Shown in pieces: positions 11,001 through 23,230 of a stretch of DNA of 64,000 nt (the stretch's first letter is position 1; each line of letters begins with the position of its first letter). Where the stretch lies: positions 881,501 through 945,500 of the forward strand of contig NC_092798.1 in the NCBI RefSeq assembly GCF_918797505.1, read 5' to 3'. The stretch is from Bemisia tabaci (Eukaryota > Arthropoda > Insecta > Hemiptera > Aleyrodidae). The translations under genes and the position numbers were made by a program. Below the pieces are notes generated by a model, which had not been told where the DNA came from, ran no database searches, and saw only the letters and a list, made by a program, of their open reading frames with translations.

Positions 11001-14000
11001 CTTAATTTATTTTTTAAAAAAAAAACTAGCCAAAGTATCTCCTTGTGATATTTTGTGAATATTCTTGAATGTGTGAAAAAAAATTTACAAACAATTTCTT
11101 TAAAAAACTGTCAATTCCTTTTTTTAAAATAAAATAAAAAAAGGAGGGATTTGTAATATTGCAATCAAAGATACATATTTATCTGTTTTAGACATTGAAA
11201 TGCTGATAAATGGCCAGACCTTCTTTTTCAGCCCATATTTGATTCGGAGACTTGGCTCTTTGTGAAACTGGTGAGGCAGGATATTCAATCTCTTTCACAT
11301 CATCATTTGCTTCAGATGGTGGTGAGTCCTGAACGAAAGATATAATAAGTTGAAAGTAAGGATTCAATATTTATTTGAAAGTCTACGGTTCAAAAATCAT
11401 AATTTTAAGAAAAAGCCAACCAAAGTTTTTGTCAACGATGTTGAGGCCTCATAATTGAGGACACCGCACCAAGAACAGCCTATAGGGGTATAGGTTGTTA
11501 TTACGCCCATCTGCTTTTCGGATTCTACGTACCCTGGACTATGCTGTGGTAGTGATAGAATATAGATAGGTAACGGCTCGAGGTCGAAAAACCTTTTTTT
11601 TCCGAGTTAAGTCAGGCCTCTGGATCGATGGGTGCAAGAACGACCTATAAACGGGCCTATAAACTTAAGGGCCTATAAGGTGCTAGTTACCCTTTTCTTT
11701 ACTCACTATCGATATTCTTTAATTTTGCGTTAATCATGCGCGATTAAAATGATTTATACTTCATATTGCCACCAAAATGACTGTTGGACGTAATAATGGC
11801 CTATAAACCGCTTTTTTAAATCAAATATATTAGAGTGTAAACCCAAAATGTATCGCAAAATCTACCCGGCATCCTTCAATAGAAGGGCTAGGTCACCCAA
11901 AAACACCAAAACAGGGTACCTGCATAGAAAAGTCTGCGCAGTACATCAAAAACAAAACTTTGAGTGCATTTTTCTCAAAACGTGGTTTCCAGTTATAGGC
12001 TGTTCTTGGTGCGGTGTCCTCAATTGTCACATCAAAATGTAACTATTCATGAAAGATAACTTTTAAACTTACGTAACTTCACTTAAGTAACTTGAAAGTT
12101 GAAACCGACCATTAGCACAAAAATTTACTGCTTGACATTAATCTTTGGATACCAGGAAAAACTTTCAGTCAAATATTTCAATTTTGATTTATACTCAATT
12201 TGACAAAAAATGTTCCCAAGAAAAATTTGCCTTTGTGTACTGAGGTTCCTTATCTCATGGCTGTATACAAGTACGTAAAAGATGAGATTTAGAAGAGCAT
12301 TATTTGCCCTCCTACAAATTTTCATTAAAGCTGTCAACAAATTTTGCGACTTTGGTCCTGCTACTTGGCAAAGAAATGCATGCATAAGACAATGAATATT
12401 TCTCCACGAAAGTTCCGAAAATTGTGCAAAACAAAGTTATTTTGAAAGATGCCTAAAGGGCAATGTGCAGCGAGATAAGAAGTTACCAGGCCTTTGGAGA
12501 GACTGTCTACATTAGCCAAATCGAGCTGTGCTGCTTTTTCAGACGACGGCGACTGCTCCCCGGATTTCGGAGCACTTTTTGTGAGATCAAACTCATTTTC
12601 AGAGCCATCATTCATCGGTGACTGAGACTCAGCCAGCTTCTCAATATCCGCGAGCAGTATGTCTTTTGAAAACGTCTTATCGCTCAAGCGAAAGGTTTTC
12701 AATGAGTCGGATGCCTCACTTGAAGGAGGTTGATGTCTGAAATGGAGTAGTTACAGTGTAAAGGCATTTAAAATTGTATTATTTTTTGCCCCAAAATATT
12801 TGTGAAACACTCCTCTTAGTAGTGAAACCAGTAATTCCATTTGTAGTTTTTCGGCAATGTAGTATTTTTTCTTGTAGATGGTCACAAATAAAAAAAAAAA
12901 AGTCTGATAAATACCTGGCCAGTCACTTTACACGCAATTTTATGACATTTTTCCTTCAATTGCATACGAGTTTCATTAACTCAAAAATCCTGAGACTGAT
13001 TCAAATGTAGGTGTAGGCAGGGATACTGAAAAACTATGGCCAAAGTGCAAAATCACATGTCTCTGTTTACGACATTTCAGACTTCCTGTTATACTTTATT
13101 TTTACCATGGAAACCTATTCAACATAATTTCTTGAAAACTTCCTTGAAATTTCTTCTCTGCCAGCAGAATACTCTAAACAAACAAGCTATAAAGTTGACT
13201 TGTTTTTCTTAGAAAATAAAATATGAGCAGAAATTTTGAAACACTCCGATGGAGATATGTTGTTTTGCACTTTAGTCATCAGAATGTCTGATCCTGGGAG
13301 CCAATAATACCCTAGGCTTACAGGAGAATTTTTCTAGAGGGAAAATGTTTGCATATGTATCTTTGCATCTTCAATCTGCAGAAAGATATGAAATACTGGC
13401 GCAATGTTGTCGACTATCCAAACGTTGCTGAGTTATTACTGGCAAAATTTTGAAATCAAACATGTGTGATTTCAAAATTAGAAAAGAAAGTTATCACTTT
13501 TGAATTTGGTGGGTAATTTAGTAAAGAGATGTGGGAAATGTAGGTGAAACCCTACCAGAATTGAACTGTAACCAGGTCCGAGATACAAAGTGGAGCTGAT
13601 GTTAGAGCTATAAAGCTCTTTGTTTTCTTCTTGTCTTAGTTATTCTCTTGTTCGGTTACCTACACTATTATTTCGTATATTTCTTTTGGTGCTTTTATTT
13701 CCTGTCCTGAAAGTATGTATATGTGAGTGGAGCCGGTCACTGCACAAAGCGAGTGAAAATGAGGAAGACTGGAAATTTCTGGACCTCTAAATTCCAGACT
13801 TTCACTTACTTTGACTTCTTCTTCACGAATAATAATTTCTGCCTCTCAATTTCTTGTTTTATTTCCTCTTCTTCAATTTCCTTACGAATTTTTTCAGTTT
13901 CTTCCCACTTTTTATTCGTGAATTCAAAGAGGTCTGTGGAAGAAACAACGGAATCTGGTAATTGAGGCTTGGAGAGGTTTACGCTGAAGTAAGCTTATAT

Positions 14001-17000
14001 GAGAAATGCAAATTGATAAATTAGATACTAGATTAAATATGAATACCTTTTGCTTGATGAAATACAATAAAGGCTTGCGCTAAATGAAGGGGCTAACATT
14101 ACTGAGATTTCGAACAAAAGGAATTTAAGTCGCAAAAAATTGCAGACATTCTTCAGGCTGATACAAAGTTGAAACAATTGCCACACCAATAATGGAGTTT
14201 TTTACCTCCAATTTCCCTTCACTTTAGATCAAGATATGTTTAAAATCACCGAAATCTCAATTTTTCAAAAAAGTTATCTCCTTCATTTACAAAGGCCTCA
14301 ACTTGTACACATGATAAGCTACTAGATAAAGTCTGAACTAGAAAAAATCATTGCTTAAGAAAAAGGAATCACCTAACAGGCAGTTGAGAAATCAATTCTA
14401 TGCCTACCATCCTCTTCATCAAAAGAGACTTGCGGTTTGTTCCACGAGCGACTGAGGTCGGAAAAGTGATTATACTTGAGCCACAAAGTGCGGACAGCTA
14501 TGAAAGATTGAGAAAATTGCGGTGGTAGCTGGATGTTGACTCCGCAATCGGGGAAATCGATGGTCGGCGATGGCCTGTCATCGTTGCTAGATCGCGGGAG
14601 CTTCAAAACGCTCCAGAGACTTAGGATGAAAGCGGAGCACTGTTTCAAATACTTCACTGTTTCCAGGTCAATGTGGATCATATTTTCCTCCAAGTTTCGC
14701 AGAATCAAATACGTTGCCTTATCGATCCTGCTTTGGAGCTCTTCTCGGAAATCAGATCGCACCTGGGGAGAACACAAATATAAAGTGAGAAAAAATGAAA
14801 TAGAGAGGTATCATTGTGATAAATATATCATATTTAATGGTTATTGATGTTTATAAAAACGAGATTGGTAATTAATATGAAATTGTGCTCATATCTGTGG
14901 GTGGAGCCAATTTAAGAAAGGGCACTTGTTAATCTAACATTGCTAAGGTTTTGTGACTTAGTTCTTCTTGCACTTGAAAGGAAACGGGCGTAACAATGCG
15001 AAAAATATTCGGGAAGATTTCCTCATAAAATTTTCAATTTGTGAGTTTGAGAGAGACAAATTGCAAGGATTAACACTTTTCAATAACAAAAAGATACATC
15101 ATAAGTAGCAAGATGTTGGCAATATCATAACCACAAGAAAGCACCCTTGTTTCAAAGCAGCCTTCTGTTTCATGTGTAACTTCACACAATGATACAGACA
15201 TTTTGACATAATAAGTTCTGTTTATTGGAGCAAAAAATGAGTCTTTCACTAACAAAGAAATATTATTGTTCTTTATTCTCAGAAAAATTTTAAATAAAAT
15301 TGTGATCCGCAAAATATAGGATTTGATAAGGGAAATCTAATAATGGAGCCTTGTTTGGCTTCAGTTTCAGTTTTCGAGAAATTCTTCTGGAATTAAAAAA
15401 TAATAAAAATATGACAGATGGAGATTATGAGTCCATCTTGCAATTTATGTAAAATTTAAAAATTTAGTAAATTTAAAAATTTAAAAATTAACATTTTTAA
15501 AACAATTTTTTTTAAAAACACTCACTTGCATAAACTATTTCAATTTTCGGAGTGAAAATTCTTTTGAGCAAAATGAAAGAACTTGCTATACTTTTATACA
15601 TAGGTATTTGATTTTTTGAATGAAATTTAAAATTTTCCATAAATTACTGTCATCCAAAGGAACAACCTTCCAAAATTTAATAGGATGGTTTTAGATATCT
15701 TTCTTTTTAAAAAAATGATACATGGGTGAACATGTTGAAATAATGCAGGTGAATAGTTTACTTTTGATTGCATGGATAAATTTATTAAGTACGAATAAAT
15801 TTCACTTACAGATTTCCACATTTCCACAGTTAGCGGTGGTTTATCAAGAGGAATATCTATAACTTCATTCAGATAATCCAGTAACTGTTGCAAAAAAAAT
15901 AGAGACAGGGTTACTTGCAAGATAATTATGATTTCATCAAAACCATCAAAGAAAAGTTTGGATACAAAATCTTAACATTAGTCGGTCCTGCTTTTCAGAT
16001 TTAAGAAACTTGAAAACTCCTTGGACTGCCACTTGGCGATTTCCACACAAAGGAAGTTTTACATGCACAGCAAGATCCGAGAAAGGACATATCTGTTCAG
16101 ATAATAGATTAGATTCTGGGATTGGAGTTGGGACGTTGGTTGGGGCCAAATTTGATGCTCAAGGTATAAAATAGATCAGGGAAAAGACAGGAAAATACAT
16201 TATTCTGGAACTGATAGAGGGCCTTTTTTTGGGTTCCCATACAATTAGACATGCTTTAAATCTCGCAAAAATTGGGCTGCAAAATTTGACTGTAGATGAT
16301 GAGCAATAATTATATGATGCTCTATGCTTCTCCATAAATTGTTTAGGATTTGACCGTGTATTGAGGCCTATCAAAATTAATGCGTTGTGCAAGGGTGGAT
16401 TATTTTCATTTGATAAAAGAAAATAAATAACAAACCTTTAATACTTCAAGTGCCCTCCGTTCTGCATGATCTATTGTGTAACAATCTGTCTCTAGCTTCC
16501 ACAGATACAGGTATGTGTTCATTGCGCTGATATTGCTTGGAAATGGCAGACCATCGTTGTTGATAAAATGTTGCCACTGAAACAGTCAACAGACTTTTAA
16601 ACACTTTGCAGACAAAACTAAAGAACTTGTAGGCTATTCAAAAGGTGAAATTTTCTAAAAATGCAGGTAAAAATTTCTCCCTTAGGTAATAAAAATATTG
16701 TGAAGGAACACAAAACACATTTGTTTTCCAGCCAATGACAATTACAGAATTGAATTTGATGTTTTGTTAAAACAGATACTTAGTTCAGAGATTAGATCCA
16801 AAACTTGGCAGCAATGCTTCATAACATAATATGACACACATATCGACAGTGAAACTACCAAACCACGTATCTCGTTTGCGGTGTTTAAAAATCTACGCTC
16901 GCATTTTATTTTTTTGAAGTAGACCAAATCAATGTCATTCCTTGAAATTTTCACAGAATTTTCTCCGCACAAAGAGGAAAAATCACAGAAATTTTCAAGA

Positions 17001-18962
17001 CTGGACGTTAAGTAGTTTTTCATTTAAAAAATAAAGTATGACAGGAAGTCTGCGACGTCGCAAACCGAGATACATGGTTTGGTAGTTTCACCATCGATAT
17101 GTATAATAAGGTGTGCTACTTATGCACAAATTATAGAGATAGGCTAACTTGGAAAATTAGACCAGCATCTAGGGTTAGAGCAAAATGGATAAGGAAATAT
17201 TATGACAGTATGTTTGTGTAAATATTATGAATATAAGAAAAACATTAGATGACCTCTATTTGATCTCTGCATGCGATATCTTGTTGCGTTTTACTTTCCT
17301 TCATCTGCGCGAACAGTTTACATGAATTGACGAGTGTTTTGGTTCGGATGGCATGGTTGGCGAGCTCAGTTTCTCTTTTGAGTTTGGCGAGTCTTTTCTC
17401 CTCTGCAGCTTTTCTCTTCTTTTCTGCAATCTGTCTTTGTCTAGTGAAAGAGAGGGAAAATGTTTACTGATGGAAAACGATTCATTAGTCTACAGATAGA
17501 AATGATATTTTAGGAAATTTTGCGTAGAGTGCCTATCGCTTGTTTTAAGACTTAGAGAAAATAATTTTAGCCGTTTTAGAAAAATTTTGGGGGACTATGA
17601 ATTTTTAGGAATACGAACTACAATCTTTTGCAAGCATGGCGTGTTTTCTTAATTTGCTGGCAATTTGTGTGAGAGAAATTGGCTCTCCTAGAAATTGAGA
17701 ACATTTATGTGCACAAACATTGATGATCCTTAGAGATGGACTTGATAAAGATTTTTTGCAGATATGGATCACATTCTGTTATCTAATGTGGGACTGGTGG
17801 AAGCACTTGTGGTTATGCATTAGCCATAGCTGTTTTGCGTATTATTCAAGAAACTTGTCTAAAACTTCGTTCAACAAAAAGTTTCGGGTCGCTGAGTACT
17901 TTTGGTCAGCTGGCTGTTTGCTTAAAATTTTGTGAGCAACACTGATGATTAAAAGGTTTTCAGGTACCTAGACACCTCATTAGATTTATGGAGTACAAGA
18001 ATGGGAGAAAATGACTCAGATTCGATTATTTACTTTTATCAAAATCTGAATGATAGAATCAAATCCTCCTGAAAAAAATTGGTGAGTGAATTACTGAAGA
18101 TATAGATTGCTCTGGTAACTCCACCATATAATTTGAATCAATTTTTTTAAAAGCTCTCCATTGATGCTTACCTTGCAGCCTCTAGCTCTCTTGCTTGCTG
18201 CTTTGCCTGCTCTTCTTTGAGTTTATCACGTTCTCTTTTCGTCAGTTTTTTCTTCTTCGGCTGAAAAGCAAAACACCAAAAATTTTGATGAGTTCCAATT
18301 TGAAGAATGACAGGTCTCTGATTGCTGACAAGAAAAATGAGAATAGGCTGGTGACAACAGACTAGCTGATCACTAAAGGCACATAAAATTACCCACCAGT
18401 CTGTAGTCGTTGAGGCAGGTCTCAGTTGATAAGCAGCTATGATGAAAAATGAGTTTGATGAGAAAAATTGGTTCCGACTGATAAGTATTTTAAATTTTTA
18501 GTAATCATGATACTAGTATGAAACATTTGAAATTCCAATCTGCAGTGTAATCTATGGGAGCCTGGGTGACCATAAACTCCGAAAGTGAACAATCCTTCGC
18601 ATAGCTATCTAACATTGCAACGTTCCGTCGACAAACCTGACCCCGATGTTTGAGTACCAGCTATCATCAACACTTCCAGCTTTGGCATACGATGTATGAT
18701 GATAAGTCACTATGACTTATATCCCTTATCATTAATGCTGAATGCTGTTCTTCATTCACTCGCAGATGCCATGAGCCATGAGCCCTCAGCAAGGGGCAAG
18801 TGATAGACTCTTTCTATCACAACTCTATCAAAGCCTCAGAAGGAAGGCTTGAATGAATGGGCTTGCCCTGACAGTATCATTTCTTTCATTTAGGGCTTAA
18901 AATGGATGTAAGGCAAAATGTATTAGAGGTAAAAAAAAACCGTGAGAGCAAACCTTGTTCAT
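5059..18962 (-). CDS. DNAI7: DNAI7 (CASC1/FAP94) axonemal dynein-associated protein
   Basis: The model has 17 coding exons, listed 5' to 3' on the minus strand: 18962-18954, 18260-18172, 17440-17254, 16576-16436, 15884-15810, 14762-14408, 13933-13810, 12736-12487, 11328-11220, 10252-10091, 9672-9507, 9199-9085, 8380-8222, 7819-7724, 7494-7270, 6255-6154 and 5196-5059. All junctions are GT-AG and in phase (2502 nt, 833 aa). Residues 4-95 form a charged coiled coil (KKKKLTKRERDKLKEEQ). A Casc1_N-type segment follows (IEWQHFINNDGLPFPSN, MNTYLYLWK). An acidic/basic helix (327 region) and a low-complexity Ser/Pro linker (327-446) come next. The conserved C-terminal half carries YVVLGGVFHLDLLQQP, WDDQHKYWST, PFGLATFRFSNLPYQTWEIRPG and MFSWSRWN, and ends RILTFS. 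DNAI7 family proteins bind axonemal dynein chains; in insects axonemes occur only in sperm and chordotonal neurons. The 9-nt first coding exon (MNK) is the least certain part. The donors of exons 3 (GAG|GTCATC) and 9 (AAG|GTCTGG) are weak. Confidence 0.92.
6303..6428. mobile_element. Short element, AATTGGACTTCATTTTGC family, copy 1
   Basis: It begins AATTGGACTTCATTTTGCAA, continues with TTAGGAACTACAATTT, and then contains ACCATTAGTTTCCCTATGCA and GAGCCAGAACTT, which are inverted relatives of its first half. Related copies lie at 25302-25450 and 33766-34048. It sits in the DNAI7 intron between 6255 and 7270. Confidence 0.5.
11453..12025. mobile_element. Inverted-repeat element, AATTGAGGACACCGC family, copy 1
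   Basis: The ends are perfect 32-bp inverted repeats. The left begins AATTGAGGACACCGCACCAA, continues GAACAGCCTATA, and the right end mirrors it up to 12025. The 573-bp element contains several copies of the word CCTATAA/CCTATAG inside. It is non-coding and lies in the DNAI7 intron between exons 12487 and 11328. A diverged copy in the opposite orientation is at about 49735-50205. Confidence 0.75.
13036..13280. mobile_element. MITE, ACCACGTATCTC family, copy (reverse orientation)
   Basis: The left end GGCCAAAGTGCAAAATCACA is mirrored at the right by GTTGTTTTGCACTTTAGTCATC. The interior shares AGACTTCCTGTTATACTTTA in inverted form with the copies at 16839-17103 and 63511-63776 (their TAAAGTATGACAGGAAGTCT). 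It lies in the DNAI7 intron between 13810 and 12736. Confidence 0.6.
16839..17103. mobile_element. MITE, ACCACGTATCTC family, copy (forward orientation)
   Basis: The 265-bp element has inverted ends: GTGAAACTACCAAACCACGT at the left is mirrored by TGGTTTGGTAGTTTCACC at the right, with ATATCGA at both outer edges. It carries the internal word TAAAGTATGACAGGAAGTCT found in the other copies. It is in the DNAI7 intron between 17254 and 16576. Confidence 0.7.
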
Positions 18963-21900
18963 TCTGAAGATCCAAACGATAACAAAAACTGGAAAAAAGG
19001 TGGTTTGGAGCCTGCTGTAGTTTACAATTTCCTGTGACTGTTGATGTTTATGCTGGTGATTACTTTAATTGATACGTTTTAAAGGAATGCACCATGAAAA
19101 ACCACGATAATTTATCACATATTTATTACATTAACAATAACAAAACACATGTGGGCGCATGGAAACAATCAAAACAAACAAGTAAAACAACGTGGGGGTG
19201 GGGGAAAGGCGATCTATCACCTCTGATTGGCTGTCTGCTCCCGCCAATTTTGACCATCAGCTCTATTGCCAGATTTCTGATTTCTCTCCTCTTTCACCAT
19301 ATTAACATTTTTGTGCATTTTACCTACTGCAGAAAAATAACTGTGAATGAAATGAGGAAAATATCAATGCTTAAAAGACTACAAAAATCGATCCCCACAA
19401 ATGCCTAGATTGGAACGAGAAAACGGTTGGGTTCTTGGCAAAATTGCATTATCTCGATATTTGTTAATCGCTGTTTTAAAATGAAACCTTGAAATCGAGT
19501 CAAGTGTTGCAAGAAAAGTTTTTAAAAAAGTTTACAAACTATTACCTACATTGTGCCATCTGATAAAAAATGCCGAGCGACTAATCTATATGCCGTAGCA
19601 GTTGAATTTCCAGAGTATTTTCAGTTCGCCTTCAATATTGACTGCTGCAATTGTTACTACTGGAAAGAGGTGCGTGACAATTTTGGCGTATTAGGTACAT
19701 AAGTGCAGTTCTGTTTTCACTAGGTATTCAAAAAATACATGTTTCAAGTTTCGAAATTACATAGAGGTTTGAGGTGAAAGGAATGTTCAAGCTCACTTTT
19801 TGATGCTTAAAAATTGGATTTTAATAGTTAATTTTTCACAGGCTATATTTTAAGACTGGTATTAGTTGACATCATTAATACCACAATTTTCTTCAAAAAC
19901 TGCACTTGCGCGCCTTGCCCTCCAAGGCTTTTAAATGATGTAAAGTTTTGATGGACCGCACACAGATGCTGTTAGTGGATTGTTCCTGCTTTTCCGGTTT
20001 CCATTGAAAGCATATACCTATGCAGCTTCATTTGCAAAATTTATTTTGAAAAAATCTTGCCAAGAAATTATAAAAACTGATTTAATGATGTGACGAGAAG
20101 AATGGTTCCTTGAGGCATTCGTAACTTGAGCACTTAAGGATGAGACGAAGGCATAGTTCTAATTGGCTAGACCTGAGGCAGTGAATTCGTTAACAGTTCA
20201 AAAACATCTTTGGAACCGAGGACTCAGTTTGCTCAGACATTTCTGGGTGTTTTACCAAAATTTTCCTTCGAAACTCCTCTATCCAGCAGTATCACCTAAA
20301 TTAGTTGTGCTATTTTTTCGTTTGTTGTTAGTTACAAGGGGCCTTTTCCCTTGGATGCATCACAAGTTGTTGTGATATGACATAAAAACAGGAAGTCCCT
20401 AAATTGATTCATTCTTTGCTTGTTCGACTTGAAAACTTTGCAGAACTGCTCAAATGGTGAAACTTGATGCATAGTTTTTAGCAAACCTAAAAAACACAGC
20501 TGCTGACAATTTTTTATAAAAAACGTCTGTTGCTAAAGCTCATAGATCCCATGGTAACGAGTACTCCAATTTTTAAGTTGTTGAACTAGCCAACTGGTTA
20601 TAAACGTTGATCTAGTCAACTGGGAAAATTGGCAGGAACATCAGTCCGGCAGAGGCCTTCTTTCCTCTGTTGCTGAAAATAATGGTTACCTTACGGCTGG
20701 TCACCCAATGTGAGAAACAATTTTGCCTCTAGTTTAAATTTTCATTTGCTCAATTTAATTTTTTTATGTGACTCATTGATCTGACAGCGGCTACGACAAC
20801 AACAATACTTGGTGGGTATGCCAGATTAAAGAAAAACTGAATTGAGGGTAAATATCAGAGATAAAAGCAAAGCTGTCAAAGAATTGCTTATATTGAAAAA
20901 AAATAATGCATTCAAGAATATTTCACAATTGATGAGAGCCAAAATATAAAACTTGGACAAAATAGCAAACAAATGAAGTGGATACAAACCATCAAACAAA
21001 CAAATACATGAATACATAAAAATAATACTAATATGTAAAATAAATTATCAACGCACAGTACTGGAAGTGATAACAAAATAAACAGACAACTTGCAATAAA
21101 CATGAATACATAATTGCTTACATATGGCCCAGGTTTTATAGCTAATGGTAACTTACACTGAAATAATAATTTGTACGTTTCACTTCTTAATAGCGAGCGA
21201 TCTGAGCATGGTTGGTAGAATTAGACTAGATCATGTGCAAAAGCTTGTAGAAACTTGGCAGCAAAGACAAGTTCAAATTTGAAGGATTTTTTCACTCTTT
21301 CGTGAATTTGTCCGTTTTCTTTCATGACAGTGAGATGATACAAATAGGAAAGAAGCATTTGAGTAATTTTTGTATCTTCTTTTTGAAGATTTGTTACGCC
21401 AGAAATATTCAGAAAGATCTTAACTAAACTTTTGTTGAGTATTAGGATTTCCATTTCATTCTTTGTTTTTCATTTATTTTCCTCCCAGATGTATGTATAA
21501 TGAATAATAATTTCGAGTTTTCTTTCTTTGATTTGAGAATAAAATCAACTGACATTTACACAGAATTTGAACCAGCTTTGCGATTTCTGAAAATCACACA
21601 AATGGTTTAATTTTAACTCTGTGCTACAAGTGCAAGCAGAGAGCAATTGAAATTGTAAGAATAATGCTGTCAAAGGAAATTTAATTGCTAAAAGTTTAAA
21701 GTGAATCACTTTTAATATTAATTATAACACAGAAAATCACACAAAATTAAATCATTGCTACCAAAAAATAAATTGTACTTGATTTTCTATCCTACTTAGA
21801 AAGATACAATGTCAATGGCCATAATGGATTGAACAGGTTAAACGCTATGGGGTTTGGTTTTTTGTTTGTCTTAAATTGCCTGACTGAGAACCTTCATTGT

Positions 21901-22589
21901 TTAACACATATTGATGACTGAAGAACAATACTGCCAATCTGCAAACTGACAAATTTGCAGGATGAGGAGAAAACTTGACCATTTTTGTAATTTTCAGGTT
22001 AGATTTTCAATTTTTTCATACATTACAGCGCTCCCATACGGAGTTTGAAAAAACTTAAAACATGAGCTTGCATATTTTATGCTGTGGAATGCGGCAAAGT
22101 TGTTAACTCATTTTGGCCAAAATTGTCAGTCAGGCAGTGTTGTTCCTTGGCCCTCGATATGATACATTAGAATCAAATTGGTTTGAAGTACCTGTTTGAT
22201 CATAAAAAAAAGGTGTTAGCTCTCATTGAGTATTGCTGTTCAGCCTATCAAAAAATTGCCCCTTTTGGAAAAACACGGGAATTTTGTTCAAACGAGGCCT
22301 AAACAAGATCTCGTTTGAACAAATCCCTGAGTTGCCCCAAAAAGGCACAAAAAGGCCTTTTCTTAAAACAGGCTTCTTGAAGAGAAGAATAAGAATAAAT
22401 CACTATTATTTTAGAACAAAGCAAATTACATGGATTTAAAAATAAAAATAAAATGGATGGTAAAAATCAATGATGAATTTGAATGAGTTTGAATTACTGT
22501 AGTACCAAAAGCGTCAGGCGCCTCTTTTTTTTTAGCTGACAGTTTACAGAAGAAAAAAAAGATTCTAGAGAATTCATGTCATATACAAG
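18963..22589. other. Intergenic region upstream of DNAI7, downstream of LRRC40
   Basis: No gene is supported. Open frames here are short, lack family resemblance and show no exon-like junctions. The DNAI7 promoter and any 5' UTR exon must lie in the left part, just above 18962, but I could not place a TATA box or initiator with confidence. Confidence 0.5.
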
Positions 22590-22595
22590 TTTATT
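22590..22595 (-). promoter_or_regulatory. Candidate poly(A) signal for LRRC40
   Basis: AATAAA on the minus strand, about 640 bases after the LRRC40 stop codon. The position is plausible but unproven. Confidence 0.3.
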
Positions 22596-23230
22596 GATTT
22601 AAATACTAATCCTTTATCTTAATTCTTGAGCCTTCTACCCCTGATAAGAACAAGGAGCATGATTAATTCGTTTGAACTTTTTTCAGAGTGTAAAACAACC
22701 CAAAAAAGGGAAGAAAAAGCTTAGATGTCTCCAATTATGAGGGTGTAAAAAAGATGTAAAGTGTTCCATAAAAAATTTACAGAGATGACTCATAAATTAT
22801 TAGCTTTTCTCTCAGTAGCCTAATTAATCATTTTTTGGAAGGTAGGGGGACAACAGCACTTTGAGTTTTCACAAAAACTGCTTCATTGATGGAACACATG
22901 TACTTAAATTACATTTTAACTTAGCATTACATTTAATTATTATTAAAAAAAGTTTTGATTAGAGAATTCAAGATCTCGACTACACAACTAAATGGTAACA
23001 TGTTATGTTCAGTTTACAGATTCTCTTGTGGGATGTTGGATAAACTATGCGTTTTAAAGAGAATCTTTAAGAACCAAAAAAGGAGGTATCATTTAATTTT
23101 CAACTCGATTTCTCCTCAATTAGAGTAATATCTTCTGAGTGTCCTCAGGCGTGGTAGCAAAAAGAACAAAACAAATTTTTTTTGGCGTGAAATTTGTACA
23201 TGAAAGGTTATGTGGTGATAAAATCCATGA

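Noticed and set aside
15946..16149. Minus-strand 67-aa frame within DNAI7, considered as an exon
   Set aside because: The flanking exons 16576-16436 and 15884-15810 join in phase without it, it lacks a fitting acceptor and donor pair, and it has no resemblance to the family.
19094..19408. A 104-aa plus-strand frame upstream of DNAI7
   Set aside because: It has no recognisable domain, unremarkable composition, no paired splice sites, and lies in a gene-poor AT-rich interval.
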